Part shown: piece after piece, positions 30,041 through 41,449 of the stretch
Layout of the letters: each line of letters opens with the position of its first letter
How positions within the stretch are numbered: position 1 is the first letter of the stretch
From: Microcyclospora pomicola
Taxonomy: Eukaryota > Ascomycota > Dothideomycetes > Capnodiales
Direction of reading: 5' to 3'
Length of the DNA stretch: 64,000 bases
Assembly (NCBI GenBank): GCA_002786065.1
Contig: NHNY01000025.1
Span: 1 to 64,000, forward strand
Notes under the pieces: generated by a model
Database searches by the model: none
Told to the model about the DNA's origin: nothing
The model's input: the letters and a program-made list of their open reading frames with translations, nothing else
Made by a program: the position numbers and the translations under genes

Positions 30041-30655
30041 GCGAGACAATGGAATGGAGGTGTGGACAACGGGCACCTCTGTGTGCCCGTCACGAGTCTT
30101 GTCTTGTCCCAGCCATGACTTGGTCTTTCATTACAACACTCGCATGTCTGTCCTCCTCCTTTATACTACGCTCTTGCTAGACCACGACATCAACGTGCGG
30201 TTGACTATCATCCGTCAACGTTTGCTATCGACACAAATCGCCTCAAAGCAACAATGGAAACTTATGCCGATGAAATACATTCAGCTTATCAATGATGACC
30301 ACGGCCTTGGCCTTCGTATCTCCATTCCGGTACACGGAATGCCAAACACTTTGTGTAGAGCCTACATGAACAAATGCGGAACAACACTCCTATTCACATC
30401 ACAACAGTGGGTAACCACAATAGAGCTATGATTACGTGAATGCCGATAAGCGGAAGGGTGATCTCACGAGCGACATTTTCATGTAAAAAGATGTTTCGCA
30501 GTCGGTGTAGTTCTTGAGATCCACAAGCCTTAACAGAACTTCAGAGCCTCGATCCAAGAGTGAGTTGACATTGGACGCAACAAGCACGACCCTCGCAGCA
30601 AGTGATGAAACATGACATCTAATTTATACGCTTTCTATGCATGCAGTCGCTACCT
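30041..30655. other. Convergent intergenic region
   Basis: About 615 bp between the stops of CPY (plus) and LHS1 (minus). It holds their 3' UTRs; no gene recognised. Confidence 0.5.
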
Positions 30656-33600
30656 CTATAGCTCATCCCGTATCCTGTCCTCCTCCGCCGCCGCCTCCTT
30701 TGCTGCTCTGCCTTTTCCTTTCTCGTTCCTTGCCTTTCCTTTGTTGATCATCTCGAGGATTTCTTCCTCGGTCGGCATTTCTTCGTCGCCTCGTACAGTC
30801 ATGAACTGCGCCTGCTCGTCGTCATCCCCAGCGACCGGTGTCGCACTCCCCTCCGCGGCGTCTGATGTTGCGGCGCTGCTCTTTGCCGCCGCTGCCGATG
30901 CTTTACTCTTCGAAGCCTTTGCTCTTCTGACACTCGCGGACGACGCAGAGGCGCTGGCACTACTGGCGGCTGCAGACGCTTTCTCGGCACGAGTTCTCTT
31001 GTATACGAGATCGCTCATGACGGAGCTCAATTTGCTCGCCTGGGCTTCGATATCTTTGACGAGCAAAGCTGGCTGCTCGTCAGGTTTGAGCAGTTTCTGA
31101 GCGGCTTCTTTCTCTTCGAGCCATGATGTGATGGACTCATATGCCTCGGTGATTGAGGTCAGGTCAGCGGATGAGTAGGCCGAGAAGGAGGTGGGGTCGG
31201 TGTATTTCGGGAGTGCCGCAGTGTCGGTTGCGGACTGTTCAGCTTCCTCAAGGTCATCGTCCGCGGAGGAAGCAGAAGACGATGCACTGGATGTGCTGGA
31301 GAGCGAAAGTGCTGCCGCTTGAGCTGCACTGGCTCTATCGACTTGCTCCTTCACCATTTCCATCAATTTCTGAGTCTGCTCAAGACTGGCTCGCAGCTTC
31401 GACACCACTTGCGGACGCGACTGCGCGTCCTTACGTCGAAGGATGATCGGGTCGACAAGATCTTTAAGCGCTTGGTAGTATTCCTTGAATACCTTTTCCG
31501 TGGCTTTGGCAGGCTCAGACCCTTCCATCCACTCGCGAGTCTTTTCCAGGAGGGCGGTGATGGTCGATCTCTGCTCTGTGTTCGACACCGCGGAGTATTC
31601 GTCATTGCTTAGAAAGTCCCGGACATAATAGGTGTATGCCTCCAATACGTTGAGAGCTTCTTCTCTCGCGAAACGTGCTTTGTCAGAGCGATCGAAAGCC
31701 GAAAGACGGTCTTTCATGCGCCTGAACTCTTCTGGCGCAGGTTGGTTACTACCTTTTGCCGTGACCGTGAATGCGATAGGAATGCTCTCGATACGTTTCT
31801 TTGGCTTCTCCGGGGTCTTGGAGCTAGAGGCTTTTGCGCTGCTTGATGACTTGGAGCTTGAGGTTGACGTGCTTGAGCTTGCAGCATCGACCTGCTCGAC
31901 AGGTCCTGCATCTTCTGCACCATCGAGTGGCTCTTGGTCCTTCTTCTTGCCGAATCCCAGCCAGTCTTTTACAGAGTCACCGACGCTGGCAGCCTTGCCA
32001 GTGCCTTCGACTTCACAGCTGACACTACCACCAACAACAGTAGGAAGACCAGTGAGCTCATTGAGACGGATAGAAAACCTGGTGCTGATTTCGTCCTTCT
32101 CGCAGCCAAATTTCGTGTTGAGCTCCTTGACTGACGCAGTCAGGTTACCTGACTCCAGCTTCAGGATGGGTTGATCTACGGCGTTGACGATCTGGAACAA
32201 GGTGAAGTCAAAGTCGTCCTTGTTTTTGAAAGTGACCTGCTTTGTGGCGCCACCGTTACCCACAGGGGACTGAGCAGTGAAAAGCGTCTGGGTCCGGTCC
32301 TTGCTACCGTCATTGTATGATAGGCCTACAGGGTATCCTGCTACGTCTGAGTTGCGGATCTCCTTGACCTTGAAGCTGGGGCTGAGACTCGCGCCCTTGA
32401 ATGCAGCACCAAAGACAGCCGACTCATCTGCGTTTACGTTGCTTCTTAGCTTACCACTGCTACCAGCAATGTCCTCCAACTTCTTTTGCACAAACGGTGT
32501 CCGGATGGCTCCTCCGTGGAGGATGATCGAGTCAATATCCGCCATGGTCATCTTCGCTGCCGCAAGAGCATCGTTGATGGGCCCAGCAACACGACCAGCG
32601 AAGTCGGCGGTCAGGTCCTCGAAGTTACTGCGCGTCATCTTGACCTTGAAATCTACCTCGGGCAACAGTTCCTCAAAGCTGCTCGTCGTCTCAGTGTTGG
32701 CTGAAAGCACTTGACGTGCCTTCTCCGCATCCTTCCACAGTCGCGCCATGAGTCGGCCGTTGCTCTTGATTTGCGCAGGCGTGGTACCACGGCTCTTCAA
32801 GACTGGCTTGGTCAGGAATTTGTGGATAAAGTCCTCCATGAGAACGTGATTGAGGCTGTCACCTCCCAGAGTCTTGTCCCAGCCAGTTCCCAGCACTGCG
32901 ACTTCTTGGATTGTCTTGTTATACCGCCCGACATCCTTGACGCTCTTTCCTTGGAAGCGGAGCAGGGTAGCCGTTGTCGACCCAGCTCCCATATCGAACA
33001 CAATGTGGTGTTCGGGTTTGCCTCCTGCAGTGATTTCGGGAAAGGTCCTGCTCTTGGCATAGTCGAGTCCAATTGCGAGGCCATCAGAGACCAACGCGCT
33101 CACACTCAATCCGGCAAGTTGCGCGGCTGTCTCGATCGCTCGTCGCTCCTGGGCCGTATAAAATGTTGGTATGGTAATAACCGCATCTTCGACCACGCTT
33201 CCCTTCCCCGCCATGAGTTCGGCATTGCGCTTTACGCTCGCCAGCTGCATCGCCAGGAGCTCCTCTACGGTCCATGGCTTTTCGGCGTCTGCAAAAGCAC
33301 TGCTCTTGATCGTTGTAGTCCCCAGCTCTGTAGCCCGCTGTGCCTCCACCGCCGGATACCGCTCGTTATAGACCGTGACCGCATCACCAGTGCGTTCCAA
33401 CAATGGCTTCAAGTTCGGAAACACCTCGCCAGGGAACCTGCCCTGTAATGCCAGTGCGTCTCCACCATATGCTCGCTCGGGGTATGTGCCCAGCTCGGCG
33501 ATGATCGAGTTCTTCGCATCACGGGAGGGCTTGAAGGCTAACGCTGCTGTCTCTTTCCGTTTGGAGTCCTTGGTCAAGACAATCTCAAGCGGGATGCCAG

Positions 33601-33745
33601 GTTTCACCAACACCGCCTTGAAGTTGAGCGTACCGAAATCAATCCCGAGGACACTCGAAGCGGCGGTGGAGACATCGATGAAGAGGAGAAGGAGGGCGAG
33701 GATGCTGGTGAGGCCATTGGCTCGCCGCCGACCGGGTGGTTGCAT
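30656..33745 (-). CDS. LHS1: ER Hsp70-family chaperone LHS1 (GRP170/HYOU1 type)
   Basis: An intronless 1029-aa gene. The N-terminal hydrophobic signal LTSILALLLLFIDVSTAA is followed directly by the Hsp70 nucleotide-binding domain: VLGIDFGTLNFKAVLV (phosphate-1), DAVITIPTFYTAQERRAI, HHIVFDMGAGSTTATLL (phosphate-2) and SIILHGGAIRTPFVQ (adenosine). A short beta domain, a Ser/Lys-rich acidic loop (about 610-650) and a long helical C-terminal region follow, as in the large Hsp110/GRP170 group. The C-terminus is RDEL, a variant ER-retention signal. Lhs1 acts as nucleotide-exchange factor for Kar2/BiP and as a holdase in the ER lumen. The low-complexity Ser/Ala tract near 950-985 is typical of fungal versions. 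Confidence 0.95.
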   Translation of the reverse strand: MQPPGRRRANGLTSILALLLLFIDVSTAASSVLGIDFGTLNFKAVLVKPGIPLEIVLTKDSKRKETAALAFKPSRDAKNSIIAELGTYPERAYGGDALALQGRFPGEVFPNLKPLLERTGDAVTVYNERYPAVEAQRATELGTTTIKSSAFADAEKPWTVEELLAMQLASVKRNAELMAGKGSVVEDAVITIPTFYTAQERRAIETAAQLAGLSVSALVSDGLAIGLDYAKSRTFPEITAGGKPEHHIVFDMGAGSTTATLLRFQGKSVKDVGRYNKTIQEVAVLGTGWDKTLGGDSLNHVLMEDFIHKFLTKPVLKSRGTTPAQIKSNGRLMARLWKDAEKARQVLSANTETTSSFEELLPEVDFKVKMTRSNFEDLTADFAGRVAGPINDALAAAKMTMADIDSIILHGGAIRTPFVQKKLEDIAGSSGKLRSNVNADESAVFGAAFKGASLSPSFKVKEIRNSDVAGYPVGLSYNDGSKDRTQTLFTAQSPVGNGGATKQVTFKNKDDFDFTLFQIVNAVDQPILKLESGNLTASVKELNTKFGCEKDEISTRFSIRLNELTGLPTVVGGSVSCEVEGTGKAASVGDSVKDWLGFGKKKDQEPLDGAEDAGPVEQVDAASSSTSTSSSKSSSSAKASSSKTPEKPKKRIESIPIAFTVTAKGSNQPAPEEFRRMKDRLSAFDRSDKARFAREEALNVLEAYTYYVRDFLSNDEYSAVSNTEQRSTITALLEKTREWMEGSEPAKATEKVFKEYYQALKDLVDPIILRRKDAQSRPQVVSKLRASLEQTQKLMEMVKEQVDRASAAQAAALSLSSTSSASSSASSADDDLEEAEQSATDTAALPKYTDPTSFSAYSSADLTSITEAYESITSWLEEKEAAQKLLKPDEQPALLVKDIEAQASKLSSVMSDLVYKRTRAEKASAAASSASASASSASVRRAKASKSKASAAAAKSSAATSDAAEGSATPVAGDDDEQAQFMTVRGDEEMPTEEEILEMINKGKARNEKGKGRAAKEAAAEEDRIRDEL

Positions 33746-34512
33746 GATGTGTGTTTGTCTCGGAGTGTTGCGGCGCGAAAGTGTCGATGCGTGAAATGTT
33801 CGTTACTATAGGTGATTAAGGTATCTGTATGTGCCCGCGCTCTAGCACTGGACCGAAGAATCTATCCTCGATGTTATTTCGCCACGACAGTTCACGAAGA
33901 CGTCGTCACATATGTCATGGATGTAGAAGAGAAAGGACGAGTATGTCGGAACTATATGACACTTGTGTCGAAGGAATGGCGATGTGTTCTCTTGCTGTCG
34001 ACTGTGACACGGCGTCACGATCGATAAATTCGAATTGACACATGCAACTTGTCCACTTTGTGAGCCACCCACCCACCACTTCGATATCTGATCGGGCCAG
34101 GGACGTCAACATCAACACATATTGCCACAATACCGGTGGGAGTTCATGGTGATGGTCATTCCCGCGTCATTGCAAGTTGCCTGAATCTGCATGACTTTGA
34201 ATCTTGCTGCATGGCAGCAGCAGCATAATAAACTGCACATATGGCAACTGTATAGAGCTCACAAGCAGCTTCGCTGAGCTAAGGTATTTCCAGGTGTGAA
34301 TACAATTCCGCCACATCGGTACGCCTCTGCGGTTGAACGACAGGTAACATCGGTGGAATCGTGTATGGAGAGCCCATCGAGCTTTTGTGCATTGGTCAAT
34401 GGTCAACAAAGGCAGCACTATGTGCCAAAGGCGATGAGTTGAGGGTCATGCAAATGATAATGCTCCTACGGGTAGTTTCAAAGCTCGCTTATCTGAACTA
34501 CCAGTCTCATAT
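33746..34512. other. Intergenic, no supported gene
   Basis: About 770 bp between LHS1's start and the kinase stop; it contains the LHS1 promoter. I could not identify a convincing unfolded-protein-response element by eye. Confidence 0.5.
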
Positions 34513-36035
34513 TCATGATTCAACCGACGTAACTGCCGCCAACACGTTGCCCTTCGCTTTTGCTAAGAAAGGATGCTGCAAAAGACTGGCGGCTGTGCTC
34601 CTATCCTCCGGCTTCCATGCCAACATGCATCGCATGAACGCTAACAACTCTGTCTTGCCGTCATAATCTAGCTCCTCTAGTTGCCCGACGAGACTCGATT
34701 GATCCATCTTCTCGCCCCCAGGTATTGAAACGCCCAGGTTGGTCGGGAAGTTCGCGGCACTAGGGCTGGCCAAGGGACTCGCCGCTCTGTTCGTCCCATG
34801 AGGTGCCAAGGGACTTCTGCTGCGACCTGCGGGGCTTCTCCCTCGTCCGCCGGGAAAGAAATCTGACGGCGGCTCGCCCAGCACAGCCGTTATCTGTGCC
34901 AACAGCTTCGTGTTCGACGATTCCCCAGGCGCAAGGCTGAAGAGTTCCCTTCTCGCGAGGATATACCAGACGGTCACTGCGAAAGCCCAGATGTCGACTG
35001 GGTATTTCCATGGCAGTCCTAGACAAATTTCTGGGGCGCGCGCTTGTAGTGGCGAAATAGTCCGGCTGGGAGGCAATGGCTCCCTGGTCTTGATGATGCG
35101 TGATTCACTGAGATCTCCCAACACTGGCTTCCCGAGGGATAATTCGTCCAACTGCAGAAGATCGGTGAATTTGGTGGAGCGAAAGATGGTCCGAGAATTG
35201 GTGGCGTCGTATCTCCCGACCGGCCTACGACCCTTCAGCCTTTTGGCGAAAGTCTCTATGGTTTCTGGTGATGAAATCGTGAAGAAAATGTTATCCGGCT
35301 GAGAAGTGAAATGTCAGTAGATGTCCTAACACGTAGATCTTGAGGCTTACATACCTTGATGTCGGTATGGACGATGTGCGCCTCTGTGTGCAAGAAGTCC
35401 AGAGCCTGGAGCATGGCTTTGATGATGTCTTTCAACAAGGCCACGTCTGCGTTGGGCGCCAGCTGGTGGAATTCCTCAAGGGTGAGTCCTGCTGGGCGGA
35501 ACACAAAGCATGGGTGCTCTACGCCAGTTGCAGTGGATTGAATGGTGAAGCGGTCCTCGATCTGTCGTAGATACATGTGGCCGGGGTTCTCGCTGAACAT
35601 GCCCGACATGTGCGTATAAGCATCCCATTCATACCGCGGCCGGTTGTCTCTCTTGCCGTCTTCCGACAGGCGGACACAGCATACTTTTATTGCGACATAT
35701 CGTCTGCGCCTGGGTTGATACTGTGTCAGCTTTCAAAGTGATATTACGTGCAATCATCGTAGGTGGCGAACATACTCTTTGTCGCGACAGAACCACACGG
35801 TCGAACTCGCGCCATAGCCTAGTTTCCCAAGGACCTTGTAGCGCTCGTTCAAGACCAGACCAACCTGCACAGGAAACCAGTTGCTTGCGCGGTAGTGCGG
35901 GAGGGTTTCCTCTTCGATTGGCTCCTCCTCGAGAAGCAGGTTCGTGTTTTCCAGCGCTTTACTCTTGGAGAAAGTGTTGCGGCGGCCCAAGCGTTTATCC
36001 AGCCAGAGAAACATGCTCTCACACGTTCGACTCAT
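34513..36035 (-). CDS. SRPK-like serine/threonine protein kinase
   Basis: Three exons on the minus strand: 35776-36035, 35355-35709 and 34513-35298, with introns of 66 and 56 nt, 466 aa. Kinase motifs read through the junctions: Gly-loop LGYGASSTVW, Lys95 in YVAIKVC, catalytic loop HTDIKPDNIFF (Asp203, split by the second intron), metal-binding Asp267 in VLGDLSESR, and RAPEICLG followed by PVDIWAFAVTVW. The DFG motif is DLS, close to the DLG of SR-protein kinases. The N-lobe sequence EEETLPHYRASNWFPVQVG is the typical entry of the fungal SRPK-like family. All catalytic residues are present, so it is probably active. A Ser/Arg/Pro insert (RGRSPAGRSRSPLAP) lies in the C-lobe. The substrate is unknown; fungal members are numerous and only some phosphorylate SR proteins. 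Confidence 0.85.
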
Positions 36036-37991
36036 GTTGAGAGAATCAAGAGCGGGTCAACGACACTTAGGAGGCCGACTTAGCACACAACGAAGACTCT
36101 AGTCGCACACGTGAATATGGTAGACGCATGCAAGAGATGGCTCTAGACTGCAGTGGCCGGAATTGATGCCGATCGTGCCCCTGAAATGAAGCTTAATACA
36201 ACGTGGGTAGCACAGCCAAGAAGGTAGCAAGAAATGTGGGTCTAGACGATGAAACCAGGAGAATAGGGGGAACACAGAGCAGAGGTGACGGTGCAGAGAG
36301 CGACGGAAGGTGTGGTGGGAAGAAAAGATCGGACAGGGCGCAGATGGATTTGAACCGTCGCTCCTCTGGTTGAACGGTAAGGATGGTATATGTTGGATGG
36401 GCCAGAAAATAAAACAGGGCGAAGGATGATTCTGACCCAACAGAGCGCGGTCTGGTGAGCCTGGCTGCGACAGACCCTGATGCGTTGGTCTGCTCCACTG
36501 CAGAAGCTGAAACACGAGTGTCTGTGCATGTTCACGCACAGCTTTTAAAGTACAGTACAGTACCCGCATCCGCGTGCGACGGTGGAGCGGCTAAGAACAT
36601 GCAGAAACTTCTAGGGCGCTGTGTGGCTTTTAGCCGTGTGGCATCTGTATGGCGAGTCGGACAATAAACATTCTGCACGGTGGTTTGCAGATGTCCAAGT
36701 CCAGAGCTGCAACGCCCGTGGCATTTCTGGAACGCTTCCTTGTTGTGGCTAGAATCGTGCAGCACCGCCAGATAGGGAACTCGCATGCGATTCCCTGTCT
36801 GACCAGACTCAGGTCGATCGGGCTGACCTCTATTATTCCGCCCCTTTGCGGAGCATAGACCTGGCGATAGAGAATCGCAGATGTTCGAAGCTATTGCTTT
36901 ATTGAGTTTCTTATTATGTGGTTGCGAGCATCGCATGCCTACAGGTCCATTCCCGTGGCAGTAGTCGACCACTAGCATTATTATCGGACCTGGACCATAT
37001 GACTGGAGCATAAGGTCGAGCCTCGAACGCCGGATGTTCACCTTGGGCTGACGATGTAACAGCGCGATACGCTTGTGCTTCTGCACTGGCGAAGCGGTGT
37101 TGCACTCCTATATCGATGGATGCAGACTTGCACTTCGTGATCATGGCTGACGTGTGCGATGCTGGTCCGAAGAAAATCAACGAATATGACATCTTGGTCG
37201 TTGTTGACATGCCACTGCCGAGACTTGATCAGCACGCCATCCTCCTTGGCATACCATTGCTGAAACTTGACCGGCATGCCATCATTGCTGTGTTCTTGAC
37301 CGTGAACACGTTGAAGAGACGATAAGAATCTGGCTGCGTGCACCGTCAATTGCCGTCGGCCGCGCGTCCCCGTTTCAGGTTGACCTAGAGACGCCGGAAC
37401 CCTAAGTGAAGCCAAAGATCAGATTAGCCTGGACGAGGGATGGACGTGGGAGAAGGATATATCTTCACCCACAAGCCTGAAGCTATCGTGAACTTTGGCT
37501 ATAGAAACGGGTTGTTACTGGTCAGACTGACTGCTTCTGGCCGATGACATGTGTGGCTCCTCGGACCTTCGACCAACAAACCGCCGACGCCCGACACACG
37601 GCAATTCTTGCACAGCCCTCTTCTCCGCCGGTCGACCTGGAGACTTCCGGCTATTCCAATTCTTCGCTTCCTCACCACCACCACCCATCCTCCATCACCC
37701 GCCGCCTCTTCATCATCCTCCTCCATCCTCCACGCACCCATCATCAACCGAATCGACTCAATAGCACACGACACCTCGACGCTTCCATTTCTCCCAAGCA
37801 TTGCCATCGGCTTTGACTCGCTAAGCGCCGCTATCGCGACCGGATCACAGCAGCCAGCATCCGCCACGTAAGCTCTGCGAGGGGCCACGACTAAGGCAAC
37901 CGCCATCAACCAACTCGCCTCGATCAGGCCCACCTTTCGCTCCAACCATCTGCTTGGCTCCCGTCCTCCCTGACCATACCCTATCTTCGCC
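36036..37991. other. Long intergenic region and bZIP leader
   Basis: About 1.95 kb between divergent genes. No convincing gene: minus-strand frames at 36099-36569 and 36532-37086 have no recognisable motif. The last 450 bp before the bZIP start is rich in C and T with CCACCAC and CCTCCAT runs, and includes ATGs at 37544 and 37549 opening frames of 90 and 71 codons. These would be upstream ORFs if the transcript starts before them. Confidence 0.45.
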
Positions 37992-39631
37992 ATGACCTCC
38001 AGACCTTCCCTCAAGACCGAGTCATTCGACATGGATTCCTTCTTCGACTTCAACCAAGGCACGACCCAACAATCACCAGCAGCCGCCTCCTCCAGCAGGA
38101 TGAATGACGATTGGAACGCTCTCTCTCCCTTTGATCAACAAGACGAGCGCCGCCAATTCAACGGTCCCAGCCACGACTACCACCAATACAAGCAGCAGGT
38201 CGGTCTGCCCGTAGGCAGCACCGTCAACATGCCTCAGCAGAGCATGAATGAAGGCTACGGATCCGGCATCGGCGATCTCGGATTCGATGCGTCCATGCCT
38301 GGTTGGTCATCCGGCATTGACATGGACGCCGACATGACCATGGACTTCAACCAGCCCCAGCAGACCGTCATGCACTCCATGTTCTACCCGACCGCCGTGG
38401 ACCCGTCGGACAACTTCATCAACCCAAACACCATCCAGGAAGAGCCCAGCGCCAGCAATGTCGGCCGTCTCTGGCCTGGCATGCACTCTCAGCAAGCACA
38501 ACAAGCGGCGATGCAGAAGGCCGCCAACACCCAGGTCATGCAGCAACGACAGATGAAGCTCCAAGCTCAACATGCCCAGTACCGCCAACTTGGCAACACC
38601 TCCCAGCCCCAAGCTTCGTCACAACAGAGCAACGCGCGGGATAAGCGTGTCACGCATGTTGCCGAGCCCCACGTCGAAGAGAGCATCTCCCGTCTCCTCA
38701 ACCAGATGCGCCAGAACGGTGCTGCCGGTGATGCTGACAACGAATCCAACGACGACTTCCCTCACCTTACCCGCATGAAGAAGGACGAAGATGAGATGGA
38801 TGAGGACGAGCGTCTGCTTGCTTCGGAGGAAGGCAAGAAGCTTTCGAGCAAGGAACGCCGTCAATTGCGGAACAAGGTCTCCGCTCGAGCCTTCCGTTCA
38901 AGAAGGAAGGGTATGTGCTATCGTCTGTGACTTTTGATATTGCTGTCGTTCTAACAATCATCACAGAATACATTGGTCAACTTGAGGGTGAGGTTGCCAT
39001 GAAAGTTCAGGAAGCAAGCAATCTCCGAAGCGAGAACCAAGCTTTGATGCAAGAGAACGACCGCTACCGAGGCCTCATCGAGACTCTGCTTCGCCACCCT
39101 GCTTTCACTCCGTTCATCAATGATCTTTCCAAAGACCCTTCGGTCCTTGGCATGCCTCCAACTTCGCGCATCCAGCAGCAGATGCAGCCACAACAACCCA
39201 TGCCCCAGCAACAACAACCGCAACAGCAGACTCCGCAGCCGCCGGCACAGCAACAGCAGCAGCAGCGTCAGCAACAGCAGTCAGAGGCCAAACCTGACTT
39301 CCTCAACTTCGATGTTGCTCAGATCCAGGTTCCCCAACAACAAAACGACCAACACATTCATCTTGCCACCATTCCGGAGAATGACTTTTCCAAGCTCGAC
39401 CTAAACGAGTTCCAGCGAGGCATGAACTTCTCCAACTACCAGAGCGTCAACGCATTCGCCGTCACGGAACTGCCGCGCGGGCCTGACCTTGGAGATCTCT
39501 TGTCGCCATCGCTCACCTACCCGCACGCCTCTTCCTCGGTCTCGAACTACTCCACTGCGCTCTCTGATGACATGAGTCTCTTGCTAGCGAGACTCGATGG
39601 CGCCGCGCGCAAGTTAGGTTCGGTAAACTAG
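37992..39631 (+). CDS. bZIP transcription factor
   Basis: Two exons, 37992-38910 and 38967-39631, with a 56-nt intron (GTATGT...CTAAC...CACAG), 527 aa. The intron falls inside the bZIP domain: basic region SKERRQLRNKVSARAFRSRRK ends exon 1, and EYIGQLEGEVAMKVQEASNL begins the zipper in exon 2, with leucines and Asn/Gln residues through about 345. The NxxSARAFRSRR core is that of an Asn-x3-Ala/Ser-x-Arg bZIP. The N-terminal 230 residues are Gln/Met/Asp/Ser-rich, and residues about 385-435 form a polyGln/Pro tract, both likely activation regions. Of the known fungal families the basic region recalls the MeaB-type nitrogen regulators, but I am not certain and leave the symbol empty. The protein acts in the nucleus, probably as a dimer. 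Confidence 0.88.
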
Positions 39632-41449
39632 CCATGTTATGAAGGTGTCATGGTGTTAAGCTGCTAAAAGAGCGATCTGCTATATGGGTCCTGAGTGGCA
39701 CATGACTCGATCTCACTTTACCCAGTTGATTAGATTTCGAGATGATTGATATCAAGCGCGCAATTTCTTGTCATATATGTTCCTAGTCTCTCATTTTCTA
39801 CGTGATGCTTTATCTTTGTCTGTATTCAGTGATTAAGCCTGCGTCACTCCTTCAGATTGCTGTCAATGCTGCAGCGTCAACTACCGTGGTGATCACCTGA
39901 TGCACCTAGAATGCATGTGACGGGGTCATAAATGCATCCCGTTATGTGCCGTGTTGTCCTGCAGAAACGGGACGCTCCCCAGCATAAGGTAGCAGTGGAA
40001 ACGTTCGCGTGGTACAGAAACAGCTCTTGGATACAGAGGTGAGCAGCAGTGTCGCACAGGATTCTTCAACACTGTCGCATGATCATGATATCGTGTTACC
40101 AGACCATACAGGAAACCGAGCAAAGATACATCTTGATTGCTAATGATACAGGTAGAAAGCCATGCCTTGAACGATGTCGGCGCTATCTCAGGTGCTGCTC
40201 AACCCTAAGAGCTTGCGAAAGCAACCTTTATGCTATTAACTATCTGGGCATGAGACACACAAGCCTATAGCTCACATTAGCGTATACAGCATCGCTTCTC
40301 ACATTCTTTGTCGTGAAGTCGCTCGTCCTATTTCATAGATGATCTGGCTTGTTGTGAGTGTCGCCAGCAAGGCAATAAGAAGGCGGTTGGCCTGTTCAAC
40401 AAGACTGAGAGGATGAATGTACTTCGGTATAGGTAGCCACCTCGGTGCTCTTCTGACAAGACACGATTTATACAGACCTGCGCAGATGATGCGGATTCGA
40501 AGCACTAGAGGCCGCTGCAGCCATTGTACAATTTGTTGACCTCGCCATCGAATATGGCTTCAAAGTAACTCTATTTTTACAAGAGCGAGCATGGGCTCGA
40601 GGGAAAACTTACAAGCTTTGGACCGTGCCCTTTTTCTCAGGACGTCAAGGGTAAGTACAGAGAGAGGCTTCACCGTCATAAAGAAGTCTTGATGTAGCAG
40701 GGGACTAGAGTAGGTCTTCGGCATCGAATCAAGCACGCAGCTGTTGGCAGAGGTCAAGAAGAATGGTCCCACAGATTGACTCTCTGGCGCGCCCTTGAGA
40801 TAGAGAAGATCACATCCACAAGCATTCTTCCATTCTAGTCAGCTAGGGCATGCTCGTCCGTCACTCACTCTCCAGAGTGCGAGACGGCTGCCACAATAGT
40901 CTCCTGCGAACCGGCACCAGTCCAGATCTAGCATGAATGTTTCGGATGTGCTCTCAGATCAAGCGGTGAAGCAGCACTGGATGAAGCGTAGATGTCACCC
41001 TTCCAGAATTCATGATTGGTCATTCAGATAGCAGACCATTGGCCGCAACAGTGGAGAACGATATACCATCTTGCCAAACTTGGCGAGTTCTGTTGTCAAA
41101 CAAATGGCATACCTGATCATATAATAATAATTCGAAAGTGAAGCCCCGCTGTCGCCATGTGCTCTTCGTCGGAACGTGCCCGTTTCCTGCCTCATCTGAG
41201 CTGTTGATGCCTCGCTTCGTTTTCCACATGTATTGTACATGCCGTGTGGTCGGTACCCTAAGCTCAGCACATGGCATGCACAAGATATACAACTTTCAAC
41301 ACACTGAACAACCTTGGCCGTCACATGAGTGTGATCGAATCATCGTGACCAAGCATGAATCGCCGAAACAATAGCAACGTCCCGCCAACTGCAGCCGATT
41401 GAACAACACGACCGACCTCAGCGCCCGGTCACTCGCAAGGCTGACGAAC
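39632..41449. other. Long intergenic region, no supported gene
   Basis: About 1.8 kb between two plus-strand genes. Scattered frames of 60-104 codons on both strands show no motif. No tRNA, snRNA or repeat was recognised. Confidence 0.5.

Noticed and set aside
19364-36035. A full Starship element headed by the DUF3435-like gene
   Set aside because: Genes downstream are core genes in ordinary order, no cargo genes are seen, and no terminal repeat or target duplication was found by eye.
36330-36400. tRNA-like B-box (GGATTTGAACC) on the minus strand
   Set aside because: A T-arm-like stem with one mismatch is present, but no matching acceptor strand, D-arm or anticodon arm exists within 100 bp.
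37499-38062. 187-codon minus-strand frame over the bZIP leader and start
   Set aside because: It overlaps the bZIP start on the other strand, is low complexity and has no recognisable domain.
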